From Brucella anthropi ATCC 49188 (GTDB lineage Bacteria > Pseudomonadota > Alphaproteobacteria > Rhizobiales > Rhizobiaceae), in the NCBI RefSeq assembly GCF_000017405.1, contig NC_009667.1, forward strand, positions 682,001 to 746,000: a stretch of DNA of 64,000 nucleotides, written 5' to 3'. Below, piece after piece: positions 17,660-26,148 of the stretch. Position 1 is the stretch's first letter, and each line of letters begins with the position of its first letter. The notes under the pieces were generated by a model. The model worked only from the letters and a program-made list of their open reading frames with translations, had not been told where the DNA came from and searched no databases. The position numbers and the translations under genes are program-made.

Positions 17660-17895
17660 GCAATCTAGCAATCCAAATTTTCACGATCAAAGCCACCTAC
17701 TATAATAATCAAACGCATGTGGTCGGTCTTGCGGCACCGTAGCTTAGAGCGATATTTCTTTGAACGAATTTAGCTGGCAGTGGATTTGTAGTTCAAAAGG
17801 ATTTCTGCAGTCTTTTTCCTGGAAGATATGAGAGAATATTCAATGATCTCTAGGTCACGGGCTTCTGTTTCGCTCGACAGTTAGAGGTAAAACAG

Positions 17896-18729
17896 TTGCA
17901 AAAAGATGGGGTATTCAAGAAATCCAATCGGAAGCTGCTGACCTCACAGGAGAGAATTGTGTTGTATTGGACCGCGGAGGGAAAAACACGATGGGAAATC
18001 TCTATTATTCTGGGGGTTGCGGAAACCACAGTCGTAACTCATCTGCGAAATTCACGTATCAAGCTAGGTGCGACGAATAAAACGCATGCGGTTGTTGAAG
18101 CAATTCGTCACTCCGAAATATCGGTATTCAACAAGTCGCATGGGTTTGCGCCACAGGGCAGTGGGCCATTTCCATTAGCGACAAAACACGGAGCCAATAC
18201 GAACGGTGGATCGCGCGCACCGCTTTTTAATGCCGCCCGTTTTCATAGGCTCAGCGAGTCGATTGCGAATGCGCAGTCTCCTGAACAATTTTTTGGGGCG
18301 ATTGACAAGAGTTGTGCCGTCTTAGGTTTTGATGCTGTCATTCTTTCCTGCCACAAATCAACTAAGGAATCGCTGTTGCTCGACCCAACATACTGTACCA
18401 TTCCGTTGGATGTCATGCGTGAATATAAGCGTCTGAACTGGATTGAGAGTGATGTCCTGCTTGCACAATTAATTGGTGGTAATCGCGCTTTCGTCTGGGA
18501 TAGCACCTACGACCGCTACAGGGATATTCGAAGCCAGAGCTTTCTTAATTTTCTAAAGCGATTCCGTTTGGTGACTGGGATCTTGGTGCCTCTTGAAGAT
18601 GAAGAAGGTTTCAGAAGTTTTGTGGCGTTTCACGCCTACCTCGAGCGCGACTTCGATATAAATACCGTTAAGGTAGTGCGCGAATTCGGAATGAAGGCGA
18701 AAAAGAAGGCAGCAGAACTCGGATTATAG
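17896..18729 (+). CDS. LuxR-type regulator with reversed domain order (HTH first, autoinducer-binding-like domain last)
   Basis: A protein of 277 residues starting at TTG. Residues about 14-75 form a LuxR/GerE helix-turn-helix (LTSQERIVLYWTAEGKTRWE, ISIILGVAETTVVTHL, KLGATNKTHAVVEAI). After a linker, residues about 115-270 resemble the autoinducer-binding domain of TraR/LasR-type proteins: REYKRLNWIESD followed by FVWDSTYD, with a conserved-looking Asp and Trp where acyl-homoserine-lactone pockets have them. Canonical LuxR proteins have the opposite order. No luxI-type synthase is visible in the window, so it would be a solo receptor. It sits about 1 kb before the VirB operon, suggesting control of transfer. 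No ATG start fits. Confidence 0.75.
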   Translation: MQKDGVFKKSNRKLLTSQERIVLYWTAEGKTRWEISIILGVAETTVVTHLRNSRIKLGATNKTHAVVEAIRHSEISVFNKSHGFAPQGSGPFPLATKHGANTNGGSRAPLFNAARFHRLSESIANAQSPEQFFGAIDKSCAVLGFDAVILSCHKSTKESLLLDPTYCTIPLDVMREYKRLNWIESDVLLAQLIGGNRAFVWDSTYDRYRDIRSQSFLNFLKRFRLVTGILVPLEDEEGFRSFVAFHAYLERDFDINTVKVVREFGMKAKKKAAELGL

Positions 18730-18770
18730 TCGGCTTTGAAGCGCGATCCAGAATATGGAAAGGGTTTGCA

Positions 18771-19070
18771 ATGCACGAATTGAGTATTGAGGGTTTCATT
18801 CGTTCGGTAGATGCTGTTGGTGTGTCGAGGGTAATAACAGACAAGATTAAACCATTTTGTCTCTCGGTATCGACTGAACGACACTCGACTTCATTTGTGT
18901 TTTCAAATGGAAAGGCCGTAATGAAGTATGAGAAAAATGGAATTTCTATTTTCATTTCGGCCAATGGCGTTGTTGAGTTTTATGGAATTCGATCAATTAT
19001 CTATTGTTATATATTATCGTTAATTAAAGAAAATAGTATATACTGGTTTCCGTCAAGAAAAAATATTTAG
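18771..19070 (+). CDS. Small AT-rich hypothetical protein
   Basis: A protein of 99 residues beginning MHELSIEGFIRSVDAVGVSR; I do not recognise it. It starts 41 bp after the LuxR-type gene on the same strand; GGG at about 18761 could serve as a ribosome-binding site. The 3' half is very AT-rich and the translation contains a hydrophobic stretch IRSIIYCYILSLI near the end. Base composition differs from the operon to its left, in keeping with transferred DNA. It may be a real small gene or chance coding in AT-rich DNA. Confidence 0.4.
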   Translation: MHELSIEGFIRSVDAVGVSRVITDKIKPFCLSVSTERHSTSFVFSNGKAVMKYEKNGISIFISANGVVEFYGIRSIIYCYILSLIKENSIYWFPSRKNI

Positions 19071-19300
19071 AAGAGAATGAAATTCCGTTATGTGCAGGCT
19101 GACTTCAATTTTGAAGCTAGGTGTCGATAATATTAAACAAAAGTGCGTGTCAGTGGTGATCACAAATCAACCGTCGTTAAACTCACCGAACCGACCAAAA
19201 TATTCAGCAGTTGTGTAAATGGAAGCTGTCGTGAATGCTGGTCAGTTCGACTTCCGTACCGTTTTTTCTATATTAATTTTATCAGTAAAAATGAGGGAGC

Positions 19301-19648
19301 CTAACCAACAGAACGAATTTGCGCAAAAACCTCAGGCGCAAACTCGAACTGTCGTGCTGTGCCTCTACCCATGGAATTCTTGCCCATTGTTTCGGTCAGA
19401 ATGCCGCGTTGCACAAGGGATTCCATCGTTTCAATGACGCCGCCACGGGTCATTCCTGTAAAAACCATAACATTTGCAAGGGTTAAAGGCTCGTGAGCCT
19501 GATGCATCATGTAGAGAATGTTTACCATTCCAATCTGTTTGATGCGGGATTGAGGTGATTCATCCGCGAGCGGTTTTTCGAGAATTTCACGAACCGCGAA
19601 GACCGCCAATGCCTGACTTTGCCATCGATCACTTAAAAAGCTTGCCAT
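19301..19648 (-). CDS. MarR-like winged-helix regulator
   Basis: A protein of 115 residues. A predicted winged helix spans about 40-110 (IGMVNILYMMHQAHEPLTLANVMVFTGMTRGGVIETMESLVQRGILTE, then GRGTARQFEF as a wing). The layout suits a small MarR-like repressor. It is transcribed away from the VirB operon, with only 85 bp between its start and the TrbM-like gene, so the shared interval could hold overlapping promoters. Regulation of the secretion operon is likely but inferred. Confidence 0.7.
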   Translation of the reverse strand: MASFLSDRWQSQALAVFAVREILEKPLADESPQSRIKQIGMVNILYMMHQAHEPLTLANVMVFTGMTRGGVIETMESLVQRGILTETMGKNSMGRGTARQFEFAPEVFAQIRSVG

Positions 19649-19733
19649 TCTTTTAACTATGCATTATTTGATTAGTATGAGTGCTGGTGACCTTACTTCA
19701 TCATAACGTCGAAAGACGGTCGATAACGGAGTT

Positions 19734-20276
19734 ATGAGCATGAGAAGCTTTCTCTTAAAACTTGCGATAGGGGTTATGGGTTGCGGTTCACTATACCTCA
19801 TTCAAGCTCCCGACGCTCGCGCCGAAAGCTGGGGATGCCAAGTTATCCTGTGTTTATCCAATCCTGGCGGCCCAATGCAATATTCCGAATGTCGACCGCC
19901 TATCCAGAAACTTTGGAGTTGGCTGGCCAGAGGCCATTCATTTCCCACTTGCAATGGTATTGGTTTCAAAAGCTCGCGGCCGCGCTATGAGCCGTATTAT
20001 TGTCAATCCGGATATCGTCTATTTGCCGGACAAAGTGCAGGCGGACGTGCGGCGACATGTATCTCAACATCTCTTCAGGCTGTGGATGGCGCCTTTTGCC
20101 GGAACGAAAGAAGCATCGCCTCCACTGAAAAGACGGTCATCTCGCCGCGAATGCAGCGAAACAATAGCCGCAATCAATGCTTGGCATATGTAACCACCCG
20201 GCCATTCGTTCGCGAAAAACCGAGTTATATCGATGTGACCATCGACCGCTTGGGTAAACACAGAGTGTGGTACTAA
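19734..20276 (+). CDS. TrbM-like conjugal transfer protein
   Basis: A protein of 180 residues with a signal peptide (MSMRSFLLKLAIGVMGCGSL, cleavage near ARAES) and a cysteine-rich mature part. The segment WGCQVILCLSNPGGP with SECRPPIQKLWSWLARG is the TrbM family pattern. TrbM is a periplasmic protein of conjugative systems with no defined biochemical role. The start has GGAG a few bases upstream. It is first in the VirB operon, ending 3 bp before virB1, and codon context suggests one transcript. Confidence 0.82.
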   Translation: MSMRSFLLKLAIGVMGCGSLYLIQAPDARAESWGCQVILCLSNPGGPMQYSECRPPIQKLWSWLARGHSFPTCNGIGFKSSRPRYEPYYCQSGYRLFAGQSAGGRAATCISTSLQAVDGAFCRNERSIASTEKTVISPRMQRNNSRNQCLAYVTTRPFVREKPSYIDVTIDRLGKHRVWY

Positions 20277-20279
20277 GCC

Positions 20280-20969
20280 ATGCCTGTTTCGTTTCTCGTT
20301 CTCGCTCAAACTTGCGCAGCTTTTGTTTCGCCCGAAACGCTTGCCGGTGTCGTCAGCCTGGAAAGTGGTTTTGCCCCTTTTAATATTCGCATTAACAGCG
20401 GTTTGCCGCTCAAGCAGCAACCGGCGACCAAAGCCGAAGCGATCGAGGTTGCAACTTCACTTGTCGCCGAGCAGCAGGACATTCAGCTTGGTCTGGGCGG
20501 TATCAGCCTTGAGGACTTGAGAAAATCAAATCTATCGATCGCTGACGCATTCGATCCCTGTTTGAATCTCAAAACAACTGCTCATCTTCTCGATGGCTAT
20601 TATCGCCATGCAGTCGAGGAAAATTTCGACCCGATAAGGGCTGAAAAACGGATGCTGAGATCCTGGTATGGGCGTGGTGACGCCTTGATCGGTGAAATAG
20701 TCCGATACGACGAACAGGTCTTCCAGAAAATCAAACAACTGCGGCCAACCATGGCCAAGCTCGTCATCGAAAATGCCGTGGAGCAACGGGGCGGGGTGCA
20801 TGAAACATCTGTTGGCGCTGTGACAAGCAAAAGCGGGCAGAGTGCGGCCAATAACGCCCCGGAGGAAGCAGCTTCCGTCCCATCTCTATCCTCGTGGGAT
20901 GTCTTCAGGAGTCCACGCAATTTGTCGGTTCTCGTGTTTCAGAACAACCCAAAGGAGCAAAGCGAATGA
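20280..20969 (+). CDS. virB1: VirB1-like lytic transglycosylase
   Basis: A protein of 229 residues with a lysozyme-like SLT domain. The catalytic Glu is in AGVVSLESGFAPFNI (about residue 28), LGLGGISLEDLRKSNLSIADAFDPCLNL is the family core, and the last 70 residues are low-complexity. VirB1 opens peptidoglycan so the secretion channel can assemble. There is no clear cleavable signal, though the first residues (MPVSFLVLAQTCAAF) are hydrophobic. It overlaps virB2 by 4 bp. Confidence 0.88.
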   Translation: MPVSFLVLAQTCAAFVSPETLAGVVSLESGFAPFNIRINSGLPLKQQPATKAEAIEVATSLVAEQQDIQLGLGGISLEDLRKSNLSIADAFDPCLNLKTTAHLLDGYYRHAVEENFDPIRAEKRMLRSWYGRGDALIGEIVRYDEQVFQKIKQLRPTMAKLVIENAVEQRGGVHETSVGAVTSKSGQSAANNAPEEAASVPSLSSWDVFRSPRNLSVLVFQNNPKEQSE

Positions 20970-21265
20970 ATTTCTATTGCCGCCTCCGTCCAATTGTCGC
21001 CTCTTGTGTTATGGCTGCTGCCATTGTGCCGATAGTGAGCGAGCCTGCATTAGCACAAGCCGCTGGCATCGAGACCATTCTCCAAAACATCGTTGATCTT
21101 CTAACCGGCAACATATTCAGACTGCTGGCGACAATTGCGGTAATCGTGATCGCCATCGCCTGGATGTTTGGTTACATGGATTTGCGTCGGGCAGGGTACT
21201 GGATCATCGGGATTGGCATCATTGCTGGCTCATCCGAGCTCGTTGGCACCATCGTCGGAAGCTGA
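20966..21265 (+). CDS. virB2: VirB2-like pilin (TrbC/VirB2 family)
   Basis: A protein of 99 residues: a long signal peptide ending near ALAQA, then two hydrophobic helices (IFRLLATIAVIVIAIAWMFGYM and AGYWIIGIGIIAGSSELVGTIV) joined by a short basic loop DLRR, the standard VirB2 pilin layout. Pilin monomers are inserted in the inner membrane and polymerise into the conjugative pilus. AAAGGAG at 20951 and the ATGA overlap with virB1 fix the start. An upstream frame extension is out of register with the signal peptide and is discarded. Confidence 0.92.
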   Translation: MNFYCRLRPIVASCVMAAAIVPIVSEPALAQAAGIETILQNIVDLLTGNIFRLLATIAVIVIAIAWMFGYMDLRRAGYWIIGIGIIAGSSELVGTIVGS

Positions 21266-21268
21266 GCG

Positions 21269-21610
21269 ATGACAAGTGTTGAGCCAATCTTGGAGGAAGA
21301 CACGTTGTTTCTTGCCTGCACCCGACCCGCTATGGTTGCGGGCGTGACGATGGAGGCCATGGGCATCAACGTCATGGCAACGACGATATTCTATCTCCTT
21401 GCTGGCTCGATTTCCTATGCTCTTGTCGGCATCGTTTTCCATTTCGTTTTTCGAGCTCTCATCAGACACGACCATAACATGTTTCGCATTGTGCTCGCAT
21501 GGGTGGATACGCGTGGTCGATCTCGCAATAGCGGATATTGGGGTGGGGCAACGCTATCTCCGCTTTGCCTGATACGTCGATATGATGAAAGGGATCTCAA
21601 CCTTGCCTGA
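21269..21610 (+). CDS. virB3: VirB3-like inner-membrane protein
   Basis: A protein of 113 residues. EEDTLFLACTRPAMVAGVTMEAMGIN is the VirB3 N-terminal pattern, followed by a hydrophobic segment (TIFYLLAGSISYALVGIVFHFVF) and a soluble tail. VirB3 works with VirB4 at the inner membrane in pilus assembly. It starts 3 bp after virB2 and overlaps virB4 by 29 bp. Confidence 0.9.
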   Translation: MTSVEPILEEDTLFLACTRPAMVAGVTMEAMGINVMATTIFYLLAGSISYALVGIVFHFVFRALIRHDHNMFRIVLAWVDTRGRSRNSGYWGGATLSPLCLIRRYDERDLNLA

Positions 21611-23993
21611 CATCATGAAGCTAAAGGTCCGAGAACTTCGACCGGAAATCTACATTCCTTACGTCCGTCATGTCGATGAGACGACGATTGCTCTTAACGC
21701 CGGAACGCTGATGGTGATGATCGCACTGGAAGGAGTGTCATTCGAAACGGCAGATGTGCTCGATTTGAATGGATTACACCGTGACCTCAACACCCTTTAT
21801 CGCAACATCGCCGATGAGCGGCTTGCCTTATGGACGCATGTTATCAGGCGGCGGAACGACAGTTATCCGGACGGAGAATTTTCGGCAGCGTTTTCGAACG
21901 CCCTTAACGAAAAATATCGCCTCAAGATGGCTGGCGAAAACCTCTTTTGCAACGACCTTTATCTCACGCTGCTCTGGTCTCCGGCCCGTTACGGTGCAGA
22001 TAAAACCACGCGATTTTTTTCAAAGCTAAGACGAGCGCAAAATGTCGAACTTGATGAGGAGGCATTTAAAGATCTTCAGGACAAGGTGATTGATGTAACT
22101 GCAGGCCTGGAGCGGTTTCAGCCGCGCGTGCTTTCGCTTTACGAGCGAGGCGGGCTTGTATATTCACAACTGAGCGAAGTTTTGCACCAACTGGTTGGTG
22201 GTAGGCGCGAGCCCGTTCCGTTGACGGAAGGACCAGTTTCTTCCGCTATTTACTCTGACCGCGTTATCATCGGGCGAGAAACTGTCGAGATCCGGCACGA
22301 GGCCGAAAACCGCTATGCCGGTATACTGAGTTTCAAAGAATATCCAGCTCGCACCAGAACAGGCATGCTCGATGGAGTGCTCTCTAGTCCATTTGAATTT
22401 ATCCTGACGCAATCCTTTGCATTCACCTCCAAATCAGACGCTCGCTCGATCCTGGGTCGTAAGCAAAATCAGATGCTTAGCAGTGGTGACAAAGCAGCAT
22501 CCCAGATTGGTGACCTCGACCGAGCGATGGACGACCTTGAATCAAATCGATTTGTTCTGGGCGGGCATCATCTTTCGCTTGCCGTCTTTGCTTCCTCCGT
22601 CAAAGATCTCGCCGATAACCTCGCCAAGGCGCGGGCAAGTCTTACGAGCGGTGGGGCCGTCGTTGCACGCGAAGATCTTGGATTGGAAGCCGCCTGGTGG
22701 GCACAGCTTCCTGGGAATTTCCGCTACCGTGCACGGTCCGGGGCGATTACATCGCGTAATTTTGCAGCGCTTTCACCCTATCATTCGTATCCGATCGGTC
22801 AGAAGGACAATAACGAATGGGGACCAGCTGTCGCGCTATTGAAGACGGCTTCCGGGTCACCGTTCTATTTCAATTTTCATTACGGCGATCTCGGCAATAC
22901 CTTCATGTGCGGGCCGTCGGGAACCGGCAAGACAGTCATCGTCAACTTCATGCTTTCTCAACTCGAAAAACACGATCCTCACGTTGTGTTCTTCGACAAG
23001 GATCGTGGAGCCGACCTTTATGTGCGAGCCGCCGGCGGAACATATCTTCCGCTTAAAAATGGTATTGCGACCGGATGTGCTCCTTTAAAGGCGCTCGAGC
23101 TTACACCTGAAAACAAAGTGTTCCTTGCTTTATGGGTTGGCAAACTTGTTCGCTCCAACGTTCGAGATTTGACCGTAACCGAACTGCGTGACATCGCTGC
23201 TGCGATCGATGGCCTATCAGATCTGCCTAGAGAGCGCAGAACGATTGGTGCACTACGCACATTCTTGAACAATACCGATCCTGAAGGGATCGCTGCCAGG
23301 CTTCGCCGTTGGGAACGCGAAGGGCCGCTTGGCTGGGTGTTCGACAATGACGATGACGATATTGGCCTCAACGAATTTGCCCCGATGAGGGCAGGAAGAG
23401 GTGGGAAGTTCGTCGGCTACGACATGACGGAGTTTCTCGACCATGAAGAAATCCGCACGCCCCTAATGGCCTATCTGTTTCATCGTGTCGAACAGCTGAT
23501 TGACGGGAGGCGCATACTCATCGTCATCGATGAATTCTGGAAAGCGCTGCAGGACGATGGCTTTCGCGATCTGGCGCAAAACAAGCTCAAAACCATCCGC
23601 AAGCAAAATGGTCTGATGCTGTTTGCAACACAAAGCCCGCGGGATGCGATTGTCTCTCCAATTGCTCATACGATCATCGAGCAATGTCCCACGCAGATTT
23701 TCCTCCCGAATTCGCGCGGTAATCACGCTGACTATGTCGATGGGTTCAAGCTTACCGAACGTGAATACGAACTGATTGCGCGCGAATTATCAGTCGAAAG
23801 CCGGCAATTCTTGTTGAAACAGGGTCACAACAGCGTCGTTGCAGAGCTCGACCTGAACGGCCTTGATGATGAACTGGCTGTTCTTTCCGGCCGTACCGGA
23901 AATGTCGAGCTTGTCGATACGATCCGCGCTGAAATCGGAAACGATCCTGCGGACTGGCTTCCAGTTTTCCAGAAGAGAAGGAGTGCAAGTTGA
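21582..23993 (+). CDS. virB4: VirB4-like ATPase of the type IV secretion system
   Basis: A protein of 803 residues with the CagE/TrbE/VirB4 N-terminal domain (EIYIPYVRHVDETTIALNAG) and a C-terminal RecA-like ATPase. Walker A is GPSGTGKT at about 444-451, Walker B is RILIVIDEFWKAL at about 645, and the NGLMLFATQSPRD motif follows. VirB4 powers pilus biogenesis and substrate passage. The length is normal for the family. The first ATG lies within virB3; alternative starts at 21603 (TTG) and 21615 (ATG) would remove most or all of the overlap. Confidence 0.95.
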   Translation: MMKGISTLPDIMKLKVRELRPEIYIPYVRHVDETTIALNAGTLMVMIALEGVSFETADVLDLNGLHRDLNTLYRNIADERLALWTHVIRRRNDSYPDGEFSAAFSNALNEKYRLKMAGENLFCNDLYLTLLWSPARYGADKTTRFFSKLRRAQNVELDEEAFKDLQDKVIDVTAGLERFQPRVLSLYERGGLVYSQLSEVLHQLVGGRREPVPLTEGPVSSAIYSDRVIIGRETVEIRHEAENRYAGILSFKEYPARTRTGMLDGVLSSPFEFILTQSFAFTSKSDARSILGRKQNQMLSSGDKAASQIGDLDRAMDDLESNRFVLGGHHLSLAVFASSVKDLADNLAKARASLTSGGAVVAREDLGLEAAWWAQLPGNFRYRARSGAITSRNFAALSPYHSYPIGQKDNNEWGPAVALLKTASGSPFYFNFHYGDLGNTFMCGPSGTGKTVIVNFMLSQLEKHDPHVVFFDKDRGADLYVRAAGGTYLPLKNGIATGCAPLKALELTPENKVFLALWVGKLVRSNVRDLTVTELRDIAAAIDGLSDLPRERRTIGALRTFLNNTDPEGIAARLRRWEREGPLGWVFDNDDDDIGLNEFAPMRAGRGGKFVGYDMTEFLDHEEIRTPLMAYLFHRVEQLIDGRRILIVIDEFWKALQDDGFRDLAQNKLKTIRKQNGLMLFATQSPRDAIVSPIAHTIIEQCPTQIFLPNSRGNHADYVDGFKLTEREYELIARELSVESRQFLLKQGHNSVVAELDLNGLDDELAVLSGRTGNVELVDTIRAEIGNDPADWLPVFQKRRSAS

Positions 23994-24691
23994 TGGCTTC
24001 TTATAGATGTTCTTGCGCAATCATGGCTGCAGTGCTGACCTTGTCGACAGGAGCTGCGATGGGGCAGGGCATCCCTGTCATTGATCAAACAGCGATCGCC
24101 AAACATATGGAAAGTATCGCGCAGTTGAAATCGCAGCTCGATGCTCTTCATCAGCAGATTGAGAAGGCCGAAGAGCTTTATACCTCTTTCAACAAGCTGA
24201 CAGATATGGCGGATGTCGCAAAGGTTCTCAATGATCCAGCGATCCGAAAAGCCCTTCCGCCGGAATTTGCTGCCGTAGAAGGATTATTTGAAGGCAATGG
24301 CAGTGGGGCGTTGAACGATGCTGCAACAAAATTCCTCGACAAAAATACGACCTACAAAACTTCCGCTGACGATTTTTACGCAAAAGAACTGTCCCGTGTG
24401 CAGAACAAAAATGCCGGCCAGATGGGGATCGGCCAGAAAATTTACGACACAGCAACAAAACGCATCGAAGGAATTGATGAACTACGTCAGAAAATTTCCA
24501 CGGCAAGTGAAGCCAAGGAAATTGCCGATTTGCAAGCAAGGCTTCTGGCCGAGCAAGCCTTTGTGCAAACCGATGTGCTGCGCATGGAAGGCTTGCGCAT
24601 GGTTCAGCAGGCGCAAACGCAGGTTGATGATCAGCGCAAGGCAGAAGATTGGCGCCGTCGCATGGATGCAATGAAGGGGGCGCTGAAATGA
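23993..24691 (+). CDS. virB5: VirB5-like minor pilin
   Basis: A protein of 232 residues with a signal peptide (MASYRCSCAIMAAVLTLSTG, cleavage near AMGQG) and a mostly helical mature part: AKHMESIAQLKSQLDALHQQIEKAEELY forms a coiled coil typical of VirB5/TrbJ. VirB5 sits at the pilus tip and contributes to recipient contact. The ATG overlaps the last base of the virB4 stop (TGATG). GAGAAGGAG about 12 bases upstream provides a ribosome-binding site. Confidence 0.88.
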   Translation: MASYRCSCAIMAAVLTLSTGAAMGQGIPVIDQTAIAKHMESIAQLKSQLDALHQQIEKAEELYTSFNKLTDMADVAKVLNDPAIRKALPPEFAAVEGLFEGNGSGALNDAATKFLDKNTTYKTSADDFYAKELSRVQNKNAGQMGIGQKIYDTATKRIEGIDELRQKISTASEAKEIADLQARLLAEQAFVQTDVLRMEGLRMVQQAQTQVDDQRKAEDWRRRMDAMKGALK

Positions 24692-24921
24692 AAAATGTCC
24701 TGATCCTGACAGCGTCCGTCCTTCTGTCTGCATGCACAGAGAAAGCTGAAGCGACCTATACGGTCGAAGAATTGTTGACCGATCACGGAATGCTGTCACG
24801 CATTCTCGACAAGTGTCGCAATAATCCAGGTGAGTTGCGCAATACGGTTAACTGCATGAATGCCGAAGCGGCCAATAGCAAGTTGCGTTTCCAGAATATG
24901 CGCAAGGCGCTTGGAGGCTAG
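24688..24921 (+). CDS. eexN: EexN-family entry-exclusion lipoprotein
   Basis: A protein of 77 residues with a lipoprotein signal: MKNVLILTASVLLSACTE, lipobox LSAC. The short mature part contains two further cysteines (LDKCRNNP, TVNCMNAEAANSK), matching the EexN pattern from IncN-type conjugation systems. EexN reduces uptake of a second copy of the same element. Its place between virB5 and virB6 is the usual one. It overlaps virB5 by 4 bp and ends 4 bp before virB6. Confidence 0.85.
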   Translation: MKNVLILTASVLLSACTEKAEATYTVEELLTDHGMLSRILDKCRNNPGELRNTVNCMNAEAANSKLRFQNMRKALGG

Positions 24922-24925
24922 CACC

Positions 24926-25840
24926 GTGTATCACGTGTTCGAGTTTATTGATGGACAATTCAAGCGGCCGTTGGAGATGTTCATATCCGATGGGACGTCG
25001 AACATTGCCGAATGGGTTTCCGGCCCGCTTACTGTTGCCGTGACCCTTTACGTTATCCTGTTTGGTTATCTTATCTTGCGGGGGTCGGTGCATGAACCCA
25101 TCCTGGATTTTGCTTTTCGCGCGATCAAGCTTGCGATCATCATGACGCTGGTCAAGAACGCCAGCGAATACCAGACCTATGTCACCAATATTTTTTTCGA
25201 ACAGCTGCCGCGCGAGATTTCGCAAGCTTTAAATTCCGGTGCGGCGCCGAGCGCATCGACCTTCGATAGTCTGCTGGATAAAGGACAGAACTCAGCGACC
25301 GACATCTGGTCACGATCCTCCTGGCCCATCGATATTGTAACTGGTGTTGGCGGATTATTGGTAATTGGCGTGAGCTTTCTTGTCGCGGGAATAGGCTATG
25401 TCGTTTCACTTTATGCGCGATTGGCACTAGCCATCGTGCTGGCGATCGGCCCAATCTTCATTGCATTTGCCATGTTCCAGTCGACGCGACGCTTCACAGA
25501 GGCCTGGATCGGACAAGTGGCAAATTTTGTCATTCTTCAGGTTCTTGTCGTCGCTGTTGGAGCGCTGCTGATTACATGCCTCGACACAACTTTTACAGCA
25601 ATCGAGGGCTATTCCGACGTCTTGATGCGTCCCATCGCGCTTTGTGCCATCGGCATTGCCGCTCTTTATGTCTTTTATCAGCTTCCAGGCATCGCTTCGG
25701 CTCTAGCTTCCGGCGGAGCGTCTCTGGCTTATGGCTACACAGCTTCACGCGATGCGCATGAAGGATTGCTTGCCAAGGCAACGTCGCGGAGCGCGGGGTT
25801 TGTGGCTCGCGGCACACGCATGATGAGAAGAGCATTGTGA
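24926..25840 (+). CDS. virB6: VirB6-like polytopic inner-membrane protein
   Basis: A protein of 304 residues with five or six membrane helices (LTVAVTLYVILFGYLILRG, GGLLVIGVSFLVAGIGYVVSLYARLALAIVLAIGP and others). The RLALAIVLAIGPIFIAFAMF segment with a nearby Trp (TEAWIGQ) is the VirB6/TrbL core. VirB6 forms part of the inner-membrane channel. The GTG at 24926 is preferred: TTGGAGG lies about 9 bases upstream and the resulting N-terminus matches the family. Upstream codons would overlap eexN. Confidence 0.9.
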   Translation: MYHVFEFIDGQFKRPLEMFISDGTSNIAEWVSGPLTVAVTLYVILFGYLILRGSVHEPILDFAFRAIKLAIIMTLVKNASEYQTYVTNIFFEQLPREISQALNSGAAPSASTFDSLLDKGQNSATDIWSRSSWPIDIVTGVGGLLVIGVSFLVAGIGYVVSLYARLALAIVLAIGPIFIAFAMFQSTRRFTEAWIGQVANFVILQVLVVAVGALLITCLDTTFTAIEGYSDVLMRPIALCAIGIAALYVFYQLPGIASALASGGASLAYGYTASRDAHEGLLAKATSRSAGFVARGTRMMRRAL

Positions 25841-25857
25841 GCGAAGGAGACCTGCTT

Positions 25858-26148
25858 ATGACCTCGTCTGCGGCGATGAAAAACAGGTATTTGTCAGTAA
25901 TCAAACCGACCTTGTTTCTCGGGATCGCGCTCGCACTTGTCAGTTGTGCGTCGCTGACAAATCCCTTGCCGAAATGCGATGGAAATGCGCGAAGACCACT
26001 GAACCGCGCAATGTGGCAATGGGAAAGATCGAGTGCAATGCCGAAGTCCAAAGCGGAATCCATCCCGCGCTTTGTTGATGAGCGCAAACCATCCAGGGCT
26101 TTTGATCATTTGGATATTGATGCTTCTTTTGGCGATTGCGAGGATTGA
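25858..26148 (+). CDS. VirB7-position lipoprotein
   Basis: A protein of 96 residues with a hydrophobic N-terminal segment and lipobox (LALVSCAS), so it is probably an outer-membrane lipoprotein after processing. The mature part is charged, with the sequence NPLPKCDGNARRPLN near its start. Genes between virB6 and virB8 that encode small lipoproteins are normally VirB7, which anchors VirB9; sequence similarity is too weak to name it firmly. A start 21 bp upstream (25837 GTG, overlapping virB6) is possible. The last base of the stop is the first base of the virB8 start. Confidence 0.7.
   Translation: MTSSAAMKNRYLSVIKPTLFLGIALALVSCASLTNPLPKCDGNARRPLNRAMWQWERSSAMPKSKAESIPRFVDERKPSRAFDHLDIDASFGDCED

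Noticed and set aside
24860..24925. Longer N-terminus for VirB6 starting inside eexN
   Set aside because: It would overlap eexN by about 60 bp and add a basic Cys-rich segment; GTG 24926 has a good ribosome-binding site and gives the family N-terminus.
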